64,000 nucleotides of DNA, from the NCBI GenBank assembly GCA_022432975.1, contig CM039508.1:20787213-20851212 (forward strand). The letters are read 5' to 3'. The translations under genes and the position numbers were made by a program. This DNA comes from Begonia masoniana (taxonomy: Eukaryota; Streptophyta; Magnoliopsida; Cucurbitales; Begoniaceae). Below, in pieces: positions 22,690 through 35,799 of this stretch. Under the pieces are notes generated by a model. That model ran no database searches and had not been told where the DNA came from. It saw only the letters and a program-made list of their open reading frames with translations. Each line of letters starts with the position of its first letter. Positions within the stretch are counted from its first letter, which is position 1.

Positions 22690-25600
22690 ATGATTAAGCC
22701 GAGGATATTCTCCATGATGGAGTCGGGCGATGATGAGCAGCCTGCTGTTGTGTCAGGTACTATATTGGTCAACTCTATACTTGCTTTTACATTGATAGAT
22801 TCTGGTGCAACAAATTCATTCATAGCATCTATATTTGCTGTTAAGTTAGATGTACAGTTTAGCCCTTCTATGCATGTATTTAGTGTTGCTTTACCCTCTG
22901 GTGAACACATGCACTCTAACCAGGTGATGCTTGACAGTGATGTGTTAGTAGGAAGTGTGAGTCTACCTGCTGATCTCATTATTATGGATATAATGGGATT
23001 TGATGTAATCCTAGGAATGGATTGGCTATTTAAACATTATGCCACAATCGACTGTAGGACTGGAGTAGTTAGGTTCCAACCCCCTGACGGTTTAAATCAT
23101 ACCTTCCAAGCTTTAAAGAAGAGTGAGGAAATGTCTATTATGAGTTCGATAAATTGTAGACCCTCACCATGCAGAGAGTACCTATGCTTCTTGGCCAGTG
23201 TTCTAGATACACAATTCGTAGGAAAAGCAACACCCCAAAATGTCTTAATTGTCCAAGACTTCCCTGAAGTGTTTTTAGATGACCTTCCTGGTTTACCACC
23301 AGATAGGGAAATCGAATTCGTTGTAGATGTTTACCCCGGCACTGAGCCTGTGTCTAAAAATCCATATAGGCTAGCACCAACAGAACTTAAGGAATTAAAG
23401 AAGCAGTTGAAGGATCTGTTGGAGAAAGGGTTCATACGCCCAAACTTTTCACCGTGGGGTGCACCTGTCCTTTTTGTCAAAAAGAAAGATGGGTCAATGC
23501 GAATGTGCATTGATTATAGGGAATTAAATAAGTTAACCGTCAAGAACAAGTTTCCATTGCCAAGGATTGATGATTTATTTGACCAGCTTAATGGTGCACG
23601 TGTTTTCTCTAAGATTGACCTTAGGTCCGGTTATTACCAATTAAAAGTCAAATCTGAGGATATTCTTAAGACTACCTTTCGCACAAGGTATGGACATTAT
23701 GAGTTTTTGGTCTTGTCCTTTGGATTGACAAATGCACCAGCAGCCTTTATGGATCTCATGAATAGAGTGTTTCATGAGTATTTGGATAAGTTTATCATAG
23801 TGTTCATAGATGACATTTTAATCTATTCGCGTACTGAGGATGAGCATGCTAGGCACCTGACCTTGGTGTTAGAAGTATTAAAACAGCACCAACTATACGC
23901 CAAGTTTTCTAAGTGTGAATTTTGGTTGGACCAAGTTCACTTTCTAGGACATGTTATCTTTAGGGATGGTATATCTGTCGATCCAGCTAAGGTTCAAGCA
24001 GTTAAGGAATGGCCCCAACCGAAGAGTGCTATAGATATTAGGAGTTTTCTTGGACTAGCAGGATATTATAGAAAGTTCATTGAAGGATTCTCGAAGATTG
24101 CTACCCCCCTTACTAGGTTAACAAGGAAAAATGTGAAGTATATATGGACTGACGAATGTGAGCATAGTTTTCAGATTTTGAAACAGAAACTGACCGATGC
24201 TCCAATTTTAACCCTTCCAGTTGAAGATGGTAAGTTTAGCATTTACTGTGACGCTTCCAAAATTGGTCTTGGTTGTGTTCTAATGCAAGATGGAAAAGTA
24301 ATAGCTTATGCTTCTAGACAGTTGAAAACACATGAAAAGAATTACCCTACGCATGACTTAGAGTTAGCTGCTCTGGTTTTTGCTCTAAAGATTTGGAGAC
24401 ACTATTTGTATGGACAATCTTGTGAGATATTTTCAGATCATAAGAGCCTGAAGTATATCTTCACACAGAAGGAATTAAATATGAGGCAACGTCGATGGTT
24501 GGAATTTATAAAAGATTATGATTTCGAGATTAAGTACCACCCCGGCAAAGCAAATGTTGTGGTAGATGCCTTGAGTAGAGTGACAACATCAGCCTCAGCC
24601 ATGATTTGAGACATGCCACTAGCTTTAGAATCTGAATTCCAAAATTTTAATCTAGAAACAGTATCTAGTGTATCAGCTATGCTTTCGGCCAAATCCTTGA
24701 GGCCTACTATTTTGGAGAAAATAAAGGAAGCTCAAAGGAACGACACTGAATGCAATAAGTATAAGTCCTGCATGGACTCTACAGACAAGTCGGATTTTAA
24801 CTATTCCGCTGATGGAATCCTTAGGTTTAGAAATAGATGGTTTGTTCCTGCTATTAAGGAACTTCGAGATGAGATTCTTTTTGAAGCACTTTCTTCTCGA
24901 TTTTCTGTTCACCCCGGAAGTACAAAGAAGTACAAGGATCTTAAACAGCATTATTGGTGGCAATGTATGAAAAGAAGTGTGGCAGAGTATGTAGGATCAT
25001 GTTTGTGTTGTCAGCATATTAAAGCTGAGCATCAGAGACCCTCAAGAACACTCCAACCTCTACCAGTCCCTGAATGGAAATGGGAACAAATAACGATGGA
25101 TTTTGTTGTGGAATTGCCTAGAACAGCAAAGGGACATGATTCAATCTGGGTGATAGTTGATCGTTTAACCAAATCTGCCCATTTTCTACCGATAAAGATG
25201 ACATACTCGATAGATCAACTTGCTGAGTTGTATGTGCATGAAGTTGTTAGACTGCATGGAGTTCCAAGCACTATAGTTTCAGACTGAGACTCTAGATTTA
25301 CATCTAAGTTTTGGAAGAGTTTACACAAGGCTATGGGAACGCAGCTTAATTTCAGTACAGCTTTCCACCCTCAAACTCATGGACAATCTGAAAGGACTAT
25401 TCAAACATTAGAAGATATGTTCCGTGCATGTGTATTAGACTTTCAAGGTTCATGGAGCAAACACTTGTCCTTAGTTGAATTTTCTTATAACAACAGTTTT
25501 CAGACAACAATAGGCATGACACCATACGAGGCATTGTATGGACGAAAGTGCAGATCTCCATTGTATTGGGATGAAGTTGGAGAAGCACGATTGATTGGTC

Positions 25601-26139
25601 CTGACATTGTGCAGCAGACAGTGGAGAAAATTGCCCTCATCCGCCAGAGGATCTTAACAGTTCAAAGCCGACAGAAGAGCTATGCCAACAAGAGGCGTAG
25701 AGAATTAGAGTTTGAATTAGGTGATGAAGTTTTTCTTAAGATATCACTATTTAAAGGAGTTGTGAGATTTGGAAAGAGAGGCAAGTTGAACCCCAGGTTC
25801 ATTGGACCGTTCACAATTCTGAAGAGGATTGGGAGAACAGCTTACTAGCTACAACTATCAACTTCTATGGAAGGGATACATGATGTATTCTACGTTTCTA
25901 AGTTGAAAAAGTGCATAAGGGATCCAAACCAAGTCATGGAACAACAAGACTTTGAGATTCATCCTACCATTGCCTATGAAGAGAAACCAATAAAGATCTT
26001 AGATTATGCAGTGAAGGTATTGCGCAACAAGGAAGTTCCATTGGTGAAGGTATTGTGGCGTAACCAGAATATTGAGGAGACAACTTGGGAGCGCCAGCAA
26101 GACATGATGGACCAACATCCAGAATTATTCAGGTACTGA
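22690..26139 (+). pseudogene. pol of Tekay/Del-type chromovirus, three in-frame stops
   Basis: One frame carries protease ([10 protein letters not shown] near residue 37), reverse transcriptase (FIDDILIYS near residue 372), RNase H ([10 protein letters not shown] near 518, DHKSLKYIF near 583), integrase zinc finger (HPGS...CLCC, 24,910-25,015), integrase core (MDFVVELPR, then FHPQTHGQSERTIQ) and a C-terminal chromodomain-like segment (KVLRNKEVPLVKVLWRN to PELF, 25,990-26,136). The chromodomain fits the Tekay/Del group, which targets heterochromatin. TGA at 24,607, TGA at 25,285 (directly after the second catalytic Asp of integrase) and TAG at 25,846 interrupt it. All three are explained by C-to-T changes of CGA or CAG. 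Not functional as it stands. Confidence 0.92.
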
Positions 26140-26159
26140 ATTTTGAGGACAAAATTCTT

Positions 26160-26174
26160 TTAAGGAGGGTAGAT
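26160..26174 (+). other. Polypurine tract of chromovirus
   Basis: TTAAGGAGGGTAGAT directly precedes the 3' LTR and primes plus-strand DNA synthesis in this family. Confidence 0.85.
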
Positions 26175-28445
26175 TGTAACACCCGATTTCTATTAACCGA
26201 TTTACCTTTTTCATTTTTTGAGAATGCTTTAAAATTTAAAGTTGTGTGATTTAGTGATTAGATTAATAAGTGAATGAGTAAGGACAAAATGGTAAATTGT
26301 AATTTATTGTGGATAACGTATTTAAGGGAGGATTTAATGAGGTTTAGCCGCCACTGTCCCCTCATTTTTCCTTTCTCGATATTCAACTCAAGCTCATCAG
26401 AGCTCCAGGCAATTTTCCCTCCGACTTCTCTAGTGATTTCTCCGACTTAGGTGAGTTCCTTCATTTTCTTTATGACTCGACGGTTAGATAGCAGAGGGAG
26501 TGCAATGTATGTGTTTTTGGGAGTGTTGTGAATGTGTGTAGTTTCGGGTTTAGTGCAGAATCGGGAATACACGAATATCTGAGCTTCCAAACTAATTTCC
26601 TTAGACTCCTGGGTAGTTTAGAATGAAGTTTAACTAATACACTGTCTACGGTTTTAGGTTTGAGCAGAACCCGAAGTGGTTAGCAACCAAACATTTCCCC
26701 AGGAATCCAGGTTAGTAAAGTATGCATGTGCCTTCAGGCCTACATCACAAAACATTAGGATTATGTATTGTGCGAATGAGTTTGTATGACATGCATCATA
26801 TTTTTATGAAATATTACGAAAATGAATTTTCATGTAAAGAATGGTAAGGCATGAACCGAATGTGACAGATCAGCTATTAAGGGAATTCATCCGCCCCTTA
26901 ATCGAGTAGATGATGTATAACATTGGGAGAATTGATCTCACTCCTAAGGGAACTGAGGGATCAGAATAGCTATTAAGGGAATTCATCTGCCCCTTAATCG
27001 AGTAGAGGATCTATAACATTGGGAGAACAGATTCCACTCCCAAGGGAACCTAGGGATCAGATCAGTAAACGAACGAATTTACAACTGAGATGAGAAAGTA
27101 GAAACTGCATGTTTAGGTTTTATGTTTCAGCATATCATTTCATTATTGCTTTACTTGCTTAGCATTAGGCTAATAGATGAGTTTTGTGATGTGGGTGTTG
27201 AGGTTACTGCAGGTGATTTCCCTGAGTTCACAAACGCATAGAAGATGTTAGAGGAGCGCATTCAGGCCACGATTTGGTAAACTGATGAGGCGGTTTAACC
27301 AGTGTTTAGTACATGTGCATTGTAGTGAAAAACTTGATAGCTGAGTTGTGTTTAAGTTTCGCTGACAGAATCAACTTTTAATGTCCTGATCTTAGGTTTG
27401 AAAACTCTCTGGTTCAGTCGACAATGTTTTCACTTAAGTATGTTGAGTCTTATGACAGCAATAGTTTTCAATGTTTTGAAACACATTTTGAAATCTTCTG
27501 AAAATAGTACCTTGCTGATTTAGCATTAGTTTTTACTGGATTTTAGTAATGTAGGGATTGGAGTCGTTTTTGAAAGGTTTAATTGAAGCGAATAAGTCCC
27601 TTCGTAGTAGAGTTGTTTTTGTATAGAGTATGAATTGTGGAAAAATTTCTCTGTTTTCTACTTGCAGTGGTAATCTATCGGTAGAAGACATCGTTTTCTA
27701 TCGGTAGAAGATGGTTGTTTTCTACCGGTAGGAGTAGCGTGTTAAATCTATCGGATGGTGTAGTTTATTTCATCGGTAGAAAGTTTAGACTTTTGTCGTT
27801 TAGCGATCGGTGGATATCGAGTGCTATAGTTATCGGAAGATATAGGAAATGATTTTGTCGTTTAGTGATCGGTGGACATTGTGTATTATGTCTATCGGAA
27901 GATGCAGGAAGACTTTTGTCGTTTAGTGACCGGTCAATGTATTCTGTTTGTTTTGTTTTGTGAGTAAAGGCTTTTGTCATCTTATGGTCGGCAGAGGCTG
28001 GATGAATGAATCATCCTGTTGACGTCACTGGTAGATGTAGTAGTAAAACTTGTCGTTTTGCGATCGGGTAAAGCTAGAAGAATGATCCTCCGGCTGACGT
28101 CATCGGTAGAGATCCTTCAGTTTTATTTCTGCCCTCTTGTTGACTTTGTTTAGCGGCAGTCGAGTTTGACTTTTGCAACTTTCAAAGTATTTCGTGATTT
28201 AAACCTTATTTCTTTTGGCCGAATGTTCCCTAACATCTCAATTGATTATTCAAACATTGTTCTATAGTTTTGTTTAACTCTATTTTTGTTTAAATGATTT
28301 CCGCTGCAAGTGTTTAAATGTTTTGAAGTTTTAGAAAATGTCAAATTTAGACTTTTGAGCGAAATTTTAAATTTGGTCCAAAATTTCTTAGTCAAGTTCG
28401 AGTTTAAGAGTAACATACTGGGTTCAGAAAACTCGGGGGGTTACA
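26175..28445 (+). mobile_element. 3' LTR of chromovirus (2,271 bp)
   Basis: Same length as the 5' LTR, starts TGTAACACCCGA and ends GGGGGTTACA. It carries the same tandem repeat and TGACGTCA sites (28,020-28,027 and 28,095-28,102). Followed directly by the TSD copy GTATG. Confidence 0.95.
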
Positions 28446-28450
28446 GTATG
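28446..28450. repeat. TSD GTATG, right copy
   Basis: Exact match to 19,225-19,229. Confidence 0.95.
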
Positions 28451-28511
28451 TGTTAGTCGAATTGGAGAAAGGCTTGGATTTGGGGTTAAATTCTTCCTCA
28501 CCCTAAGAGGA

Positions 28512-29602
28512 TGATGTGTCACAATGAACTATATCACTAGGTCACAATGGCGAGTAACCATATATTATACTTCTCTTTATTACCTGTATAAGGAGATTGG
28601 AGAAGTGCCATCAACCAAGAGATAAAGAGATGCCAAAACACTTAGCTATGTGGGAACCAGAGTAGAGCTCCTTGGAGATGAAGTTTAATCAAATTGTGGT
28701 TGACACTTTTGTTGTTGCTCGAATGGTTCATCATCAAGGAAGAAAAGAGATTTTTGAGCAAAGGAGTTTAGAGGTATCACCAAAGCAAAGAAATTGAGTT
28801 CAAAGAACATTTGGAGGAGCTCTCTTAACCAAAGAACAAACATTTGCCAAAACACATGCTCAAGAGGGGAACCAAGCATACCCTTTGGAGATGGACGACA
28901 ATCAGCTTAAAGTGGACTCTTGAAGATGCTTTATAATTTCATTCACGGTTGTTTCTAGCTTACTTTAAGTTATTTAAGTTGTGTTTTTTTGTTTTGTATT
29001 GAAACTTAATATTTGTGACATTTTAGTTATTCGGCCCGGGCTAGTCTAGCCAAGTGCATGTGCCCTTGCATGGGGGTTATTTTGGACTTTCTTTTTGTGG
29101 GCTCTTGCCCTAGGTCAAGTTGGGTTTATATATCCCTCTTATATGTTACTTGCAGCCAACTTTTGATTTTTAAGGAAAACCTAGTTCTTGCTTTGAAAGT
29201 TGTCAATACCGATCAGGTGTATTCGATTGAGTGTTGTGTCAAATTTGGTTATCCTATTGTGATAGTTTGGATAATCATCTATGAATTCAACTTTCTTCAC
29301 TTCTTTGGAGTCAAAACTCTTCAATAAAGTTGAAGCAAACTCAGGACTTAGCTGGAGCATTGTCCTCGTCAAGAAAGTGCCCTTGGAGTGTAGAGGTGTG
29401 ATTGGCACTTTGTACGACCAGCTTGTATCCCTTCAGGCATAACTTCTGTTTCCTATGGTAGCGGTGTTGTTGTTCACATGTTATGCCAAGATTCGTCCTA
29501 TTGATTGATTTTCTTTGGGCTTGAAGTTGCTGCAAAAACAGTGAAGATTAATCTAGTTAGTTGCATTTGGGTGTCTTTTCAAGGAGTCTGTTTTTTCTAT
29601 CA
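28512..29602 (+). mobile_element. 3' LTR of the decayed gypsy element
   Basis: Starts TGATGTGTCACAATG after a short purine-containing stretch and ends TTTCTATCA. Partner of 15,502-16,623. The segment 28,451-28,511 is what remains of that element's internal region on this side. Confidence 0.8.
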
Positions 29603-29605
29603 GCC

Positions 29606-29810
29606 GACAAGATATATTGGATTTGAATGTGATCAATTATTTTTACTGTAATACTATTCATACGTATAAATAATTCTATGATGCATGATTTGAGTATCTA
29701 TTATATGCATACATTTAATGTATATAAATACATACTAATAATGCATTGAATGTGAACCATGCAAATCTTGTTAATTAATAAGCCAAATGATGCATGAGTT
29801 ATGTTCATAC
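29606..29810. repeat. Diverged third copy of the 14.2-kb repeat
   Basis: AAGATATATTGGATT, GTATAAATAATTC and CATACTAATAATGCAT occur in the same order as at 14,199-14,400 and 14,716-14,920. So the old gypsy element is flanked on both sides by the same repeat. Confidence 0.75.
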
Positions 29811-32800
29811 ATCTATCTAGACATTTTTTTATTTTTTTCACAATTCATGTTAAAAATAAAGATAAAATGGTTGGTAAACTAGATTAAAAATGCAAGTAAA
29901 ATATTTTTAAACGTCGACGTGCGAGCATCCTCTCTTCAAGTGTGGGTGTCCACTTCAATAAAATTTATGAACTATACCTATTTGCCAGACGGCCGCCTCA
30001 AACCATAGAAGCCAGGTCTTGAGACGCTTGACATATTTTTACATCTTTGGGTGTCTGCATCAAAACCAGAAGCCCACTCTCGAGATTTTCCTTCCATTTC
30101 TACTTCTTTGGGCATCTAAATCGAACATTGGAAGCCCAATCCTAAACCCAATCTTCCATTTTCTCGTAGTTTCAATACATTTCATACTAAAACACCAAAA
30201 TTCATCAAAATTAATAAAATTCCAACAATTTATTCAACAATTTTATGCTGAATTTGTTCATAAACCATCATCAACATTTACACACACAGTCTCCACTTAT
30301 TACATGCAATCCACATGAAATTCTAATTCTAAAAGGATTAGAATTACTTATATATTTTCTTAATCCTTCAAGTTCAGATATGATCCACTTTTCTGGATGC
30401 TCAAGGATCAACCTCAAGCCTTCAAAAACTTTTGCTTAGATTTCTTCTCCAAAATTCAACTTTTCTTCTGAATTTATACTTCTCTTTCATACAAGGGTTT
30501 CAAATTCTCTCTTCCTTTCTTCTTTTCGTTTCTCAGCGTCAAAAGACGACTGTCACCCTTATCTTCAACTAAGGAGGGTGTTTCAAGAGTCCTCCATAAA
30601 TAATTTCAAGTTTGCTCTAAATAATTGAGATCAGAGGGTATTTTTGTCATTCTACAACTAAAATATTATGATTTGAGCTACTTGTTAGTGCTTTCATATT
30701 CATAAATTATATTTACAACATTGTTACGTATGCAAATTCTTTAAGCCATTACGTGTCTCTTCCCCATGCGCATAAATACCATGTCGGTAATAGGCGAAGT
30801 GGGATGGAGCCACTTGTCATCCCGATTGGACATTTGCATGGTTGAATCGCTCGCAGATCAACGAGTAGAATAGTTGATGTTGCAGTTAATGGGCTTGTCG
30901 ATGTCTACCGTCATTCCCATGTGCAGCGCATATAATAGAATAGCCTCTCTTTAGTGACATCACTCGTGTGTGTGACTAGAAGTAAGCAACAGACCCAGAT
31001 CCTCGGGGCTAAGAACAGTCTGCAAGTTGGAATTCAATCCGTTTTTCGTTGGAAATCTCCATTGAGTTCCAGGCTTAGAGAATGCTGTAATAATCTCATC
31101 CACATCTGGAGTGACAGCATAAACCAAATATAGCTGTCCTCCTTGGATTCTGTTAGGTGATAGAATTTGTTGCTTGAGCACGTTCAATCGCAATAGACCT
31201 CCCGGGTCCCATGACTATGTATCCTTCCCGCTATACTACATTACCATAAAACTCCCATACAAGGGTGATTATGGTAGCTTGTGGCTGGGCACAAAATTCC
31301 AGCAACAGTCACATATATACTCATGTGATGTCAATGCCTCTTTTAGGAATGGGCTTCTTGTTCTTCTTTCTAGCTTTAAACTAGTTTTTAGGTTATGCAT
31401 ACACAAACTTTGTACAGGGTGTAGAGGTATCGATGCATAATCTTTTGGGTGCCATTTTCTGCGGTAAAATATATATGTTAGGATTAGATGCCCTAATCCA
31501 ACCTGTAAAGAACGATCGAGAAAATACGAATTATTAGTTATTTAATTTTTATTTAGTCATTGTTTTCATTTAAATAAAGAGGATTTTTTTGGCGAGTGCA
31601 TAACCTAGTTGATGGAGATATTAAGTTTGATTATTTTGGTCATTTATTTTTCGATGTAATCCTAATATTGGAGAACTATTTAAGTCTCTCTTAGGGGATA
31701 TTGAGGAAGCATTTGACAATAAAAATCGTATTTTTTTGTTTGAATTCGTTCTTTTCAGAAACCACATTCTTTTTGAGTTGTTTTCAATCCAACTATTTGT
31801 GTTAAACATTAGATTGGATTTTTGTGAGTGTAATCAAACTTTCCTAATATTGCAACTTCCTCATCCTCTTTCTCAATGGGTGAATTTAATAGCAAGGCTG
31901 TATAAACTCTCAAACAACTAAGTAGGAGTGCTTCTCTTCCTTAAAGGAGTCGCTTTTGTACAACTAAGTGATTTCCAGACCAACTTGCAATCGTTTGTAT
32001 GTAACTTTTTGTTTGTTCATATTTTGGCCAGAAATTTTGAGAGTGTATTCTATACATCCAGAAGTCGCTACACCCCAAAAATTACGTGAAAATTCGTTCG
32101 TTAGATCAATTTTTATGCAGTCAAAATTTTCTTCCAAAAACAAAATTTGTTGCAGTAATTGCAATATTTCCAATTTGGTTGCACATCACTCATGTAGAAT
32201 ACAGTCAAACTGAACCTAGCACTCTCCTCGCTATTCATAGAAACTAGTGGGTTTGCAATTTGGGATATCACTACCCTTGTTCCTTGATCATCTCATTATG
32301 GGTAAGCACATAATTTTTCATATTACAAATGTCAAATTCCAAGTTATTGAAAAAAAATAGTTACATGTAAATAGCATTTCAAGTTAGAGATCCAACTGCA
32401 CTTTATTCTAATTTTTAAATGTGATTCTTTCACACTTAAAGATCTCTTGGTCTCAAACCTTCATTTAATTATTCATATATTTTTTTACGTGTTAACTAGC
32501 TAGCGCTTGAGCTTGTCTATTCGGTCAATTAGAGAGCAAACGACAAGTTGATTATCAATTATTTACTCCCCAGTGGTAGGAGCTACTTATTCTCTGATCT
32601 TCTCTCTCTTCCTTTGGTCTGATATGATGCCTCCCTCTTTTGAAAGAAAGGGAGAAGAATTAGAGGCAAATTGAGGATTGGGGGAGGTTAAAAAATTTCT
32701 ATTTTACTTCGCTCTTACTTCTTTGGTACTTTGCTACCCCTTTGAGATGTTTTTCACGGAGGCAACTTCTCTAACCAATGACTTATAATGTACGGAATTC

Positions 32801-33585
32801 GTTAGTACATGAACTTCCCACGCACCAAAATTCTCACATTCATGTCCTAGATCATACATGAAATTCACAAATGCACTTTCTCATTCATGAATTACTGATT
32901 TCCTGATAACTTATCATATATAGATGAACTAATCAAAAAACAGAAACAAAGTGACACATTTTTATAATTAAATTAATTTTCAACAACTTGTTTTTCCAAA
33001 AATGATCTTTTGATCCACCCCGAGTGGACATCCTTTCCTAGTTCAGTCTTGATCTACTCGCGATATGTTCCATTGGCCCTTCCCTACTATAATTTTTGGC
33101 AAAATTCATAATTTTGATTGTTTTCTAGACAATAAAGAATCGTATTAAGTACTAACTAAACTAAATTTCAAAGCCTATTCGGTAGGCCTTTTCAAAACTA
33201 TTGTCTGAGCAAGTAAAATTTTTCCTAAACAAATACTTTTAAAACAGAAAAATTTATTGCATGAAGCATTCAGTGAGAGGGTGTTGATATTCTTTCATTA
33301 ATTGACAGTCTGCACATGTGAAATACATAACCCGAAGGTTAATATAATTAAAGAACATGTGGAGTTGGTTCTGACAAAACTTTAAGTGGGGGGGATTCAT
33401 CCCCTCGTGCGGCACACAATGCTGACTGACTGAAAGTTTTCCCATTAGCTGCATCACCGGATCATTCCTCCCATTTCCTAGTTCGTTTCGAGTTTTCTGC
33501 TTTGATCGGAGCACTATAATCTGCTCTGCAGTTGCACCTCTTCTTAATATATGTTTCTTAAGTTGCGTATCAGCAAATAGTTACA
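29811..33585. other. Intergenic region without a recognised gene
   Basis: AT-rich, with repeat-like pieces. GAGGGTATTTTTGTCATT near 30,635 resembles LTR leader text. I find short open frames only; the two with the most protein-like composition are on the minus strand (30,960-31,193 and 31,964-32,173) and match nothing I recognise. Confidence 0.5.
30960..31193 (-). pseudogene. Unrecognised 77-codon frame, possible gene fragment
   Basis: The minus strand encodes a stretch with IQGGQLYLVYAVTPDVDEII, a balanced composition unlike the low-complexity frames nearby. No signal peptide or membrane segment is evident. Upstream on the minus strand the frame is not continued and I see no convincing splice site. 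I cannot assign a family; it may be a decayed exon or chance. Confidence 0.25.
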
Positions 33586-33679
33586 ATGTGTATATATATA
33601 CACACATATATATATATATATACACATATATATACATATATATATACACACATATACACACATATATATACATATATAT

Positions 33680-33754
<75 letters not shown>
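33586..33754. repeat. (TA)n/(CA)n compound microsatellite
   Basis: About 170 bp of alternating TA and CA dinucleotides with a pure TA run of roughly 50 bp at the end. Open frames through it on both strands (Ile/Tyr/Thr/His repeats) are artefacts of the dinucleotide repeat. Confidence 0.97.
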
Positions 33755-33757
<3 letters not shown>

Positions 33758-35531
33758 CATACTTCACACATACTTCACACAGTCTGGCCCAATCTCCAAA
33801 TATTGTCCATTTTTTGAGAGATTCGTAATGGGTTTTAGTATTAAAAGTTTCAAGAATCATTAAAGAAAGTGAAAAGTCCTTTTTTTAAGGGCAGAAGAGG
33901 GATACTCTACAATAAATAATGTCCAACCGTATCCCATACTACCAGAGAAAAAGGCAAAAAGAGGAAGAAGGGCAGCTTTTGAAATATATTCTATTTGCAA
34001 GGAACTGTGATGGGTCAAAATAACACAGCTTTGACACGCTTAGGAGAGGTCGGTATCCACCTGACCTATATGACAAACTAGTTCTGCAACGAAACGGAGA
34101 ACTTAGAAAAGCTTTCTGTACACGTAGGGTAGAAACCTTTTATTTCTTCAGTTTACACTTAATTTTTAGAGCGACAGATTTTTCGGGGGATGTTGTCATT
34201 TGTCAAGTGTCAACTCAGTCCGGATGTTCATTTATCAAAAGATCTGACTGACATGATGAGATCTAAAAGCTACATCTAAATTTGACCGATTTAAGCATAT
34301 TTATTTTGATTTTATGAATAAATTCTGTGTAAAATCTTAGTGCTCATTTTTCATGTTTATTTGTCCATATCATATGCAGATATTTGATTATCTATCCATC
34401 TCATGTTGCCTGATAAAGCTAAAATAGACGTGAGTTGTGAGAATTGTCCGATACAAAAAGCTTGAGCTCATCATTTTAGTGGAGCAGGTGATTGATTGAA
34501 AATGTTGGCATGTTTTATTCCCTGAGAACCCGGATTTCTTCTTACATGTCTTGTGCTGTAGCTTTTTGACGAGCTATTTAATGCTTCAATGGTATTGGTA
34601 GACCAAATTGATCTCCTTTTGCTTTCCTTATCTTTGGTTGCTGAGATCATGGGGTGCGGACGAAGGCCTTTTTTGGCCACTTATTTAAGCAACTACGAGT
34701 TAATTTGATATCACAATATTTTTGTAAGACTGTTAGACGTTTATACTCATTGTTTTTTATGTATCATTTATTTGTTGTTGTTACTAATTTTTTATTTTAA
34801 TTATTTATAATATATCATAATTACTTAATAAAATAAATAAATTACATGTAAAAAATATAAGATTAAAAGTAAAATTAGAATTTAAATCTAATATTACTCG
34901 AAAAATTCAATCTTCACTAAAAAATACAATATTGTTTGTATGTGCACAAAATCATTATTGGATTTATCCGGAAAGATTTAAGCTTGAAATAGATAATATA
35001 GAGATCAAGTTTTTACAATTACTCTACCTTTACTTTTTTTTTTTTTTTTTTTTTTCATTTTGCTCTTATTTTGTACCAGTAAATTGTATATATAAAATCT
35101 TAACATAAATGTTTTTTTGTATAAAAAAAATCTATTTGGAAGCCAATGTAAATAAGTAATGACTTTGGTGCATATCATAGAAAGTTTTCAATGCTACACT
35201 ATTTTCTTTTCTATTTAATCCACAAAAATATAACCCAAAACATTAATGAGATGACTTCATCAGAAAATTTATAAAAATGATTTTTTTTCTTTCATGTTTT
35301 AATTCGACGATCGAGTGACTTAGACAGCTCTAAGCCTCTAATTTATGTGACCTAAGGAGAGATGAGAAGCAAATAAAAAAGAGTTTTTGAAAAAAAGACA
35401 GGCAAGGGGCAGATGTTTCAATGAGATTTTTGTTTGTTTAGTATTAAAGCACTTCAGCCAATGTGATGACTAACAATTTTTTATAGCATTTTTTTCAAGA
35501 CAAATGGGAGACATGGAAACACAGCCCACGT
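33755..35531. other. Upstream region of the PLATZ gene, no other gene
   Basis: AT-rich intergenic DNA with a T run of about 22 bases (35,033-35,055). No coding signal. Confidence 0.5.
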
Positions 35532-35578
35532 TCCTCTCTCTCTCTCCCTCCCTCCCTCCCCCCTCCCTCCCTCCCTCT
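35532..35578 (+). promoter_or_regulatory. CT-rich tract upstream of the PLATZ gene
   Basis: TC repeats followed by CCCT repeats, some 220 bp before the start codon. Pyrimidine stretches like this are common near plant transcription starts. TTTAAATATAG at about 35,632-35,642 is a possible TATA box. Regulatory role is inferred. Confidence 0.45.
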
Positions 35579-35799
35579 ACAGAGATCGTACAATACCCCA
35601 TATTGACAAAATGTAGTGTAGTTCCCCAAGGATTTAAATATAGCTCTTAAAAAACCCTTTTTTCCTCCTAGAAAGCTCCATAAATTCTCTCAATTGTCAT
35701 GCCTACTTCCTCCTGGATACTCTCCTTCTCTTTTCTCAACTCCATTGTTGTCTAACAACAAAGCTCAAAGAAACCTTCGTAGTTTACTGCTTTGCGATC

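Noticed and set aside
22443..22979. 178-codon minus-strand frame opposite chromovirus gag-pol
   Set aside because: Antisense shadow of the well-supported zinc-knuckle and protease coding region.
33544..33863. Overlapping frames of Tyr/Ile/Thr/His repeats on both strands
   Set aside because: They are translations of a (TA)n/(CA)n microsatellite.
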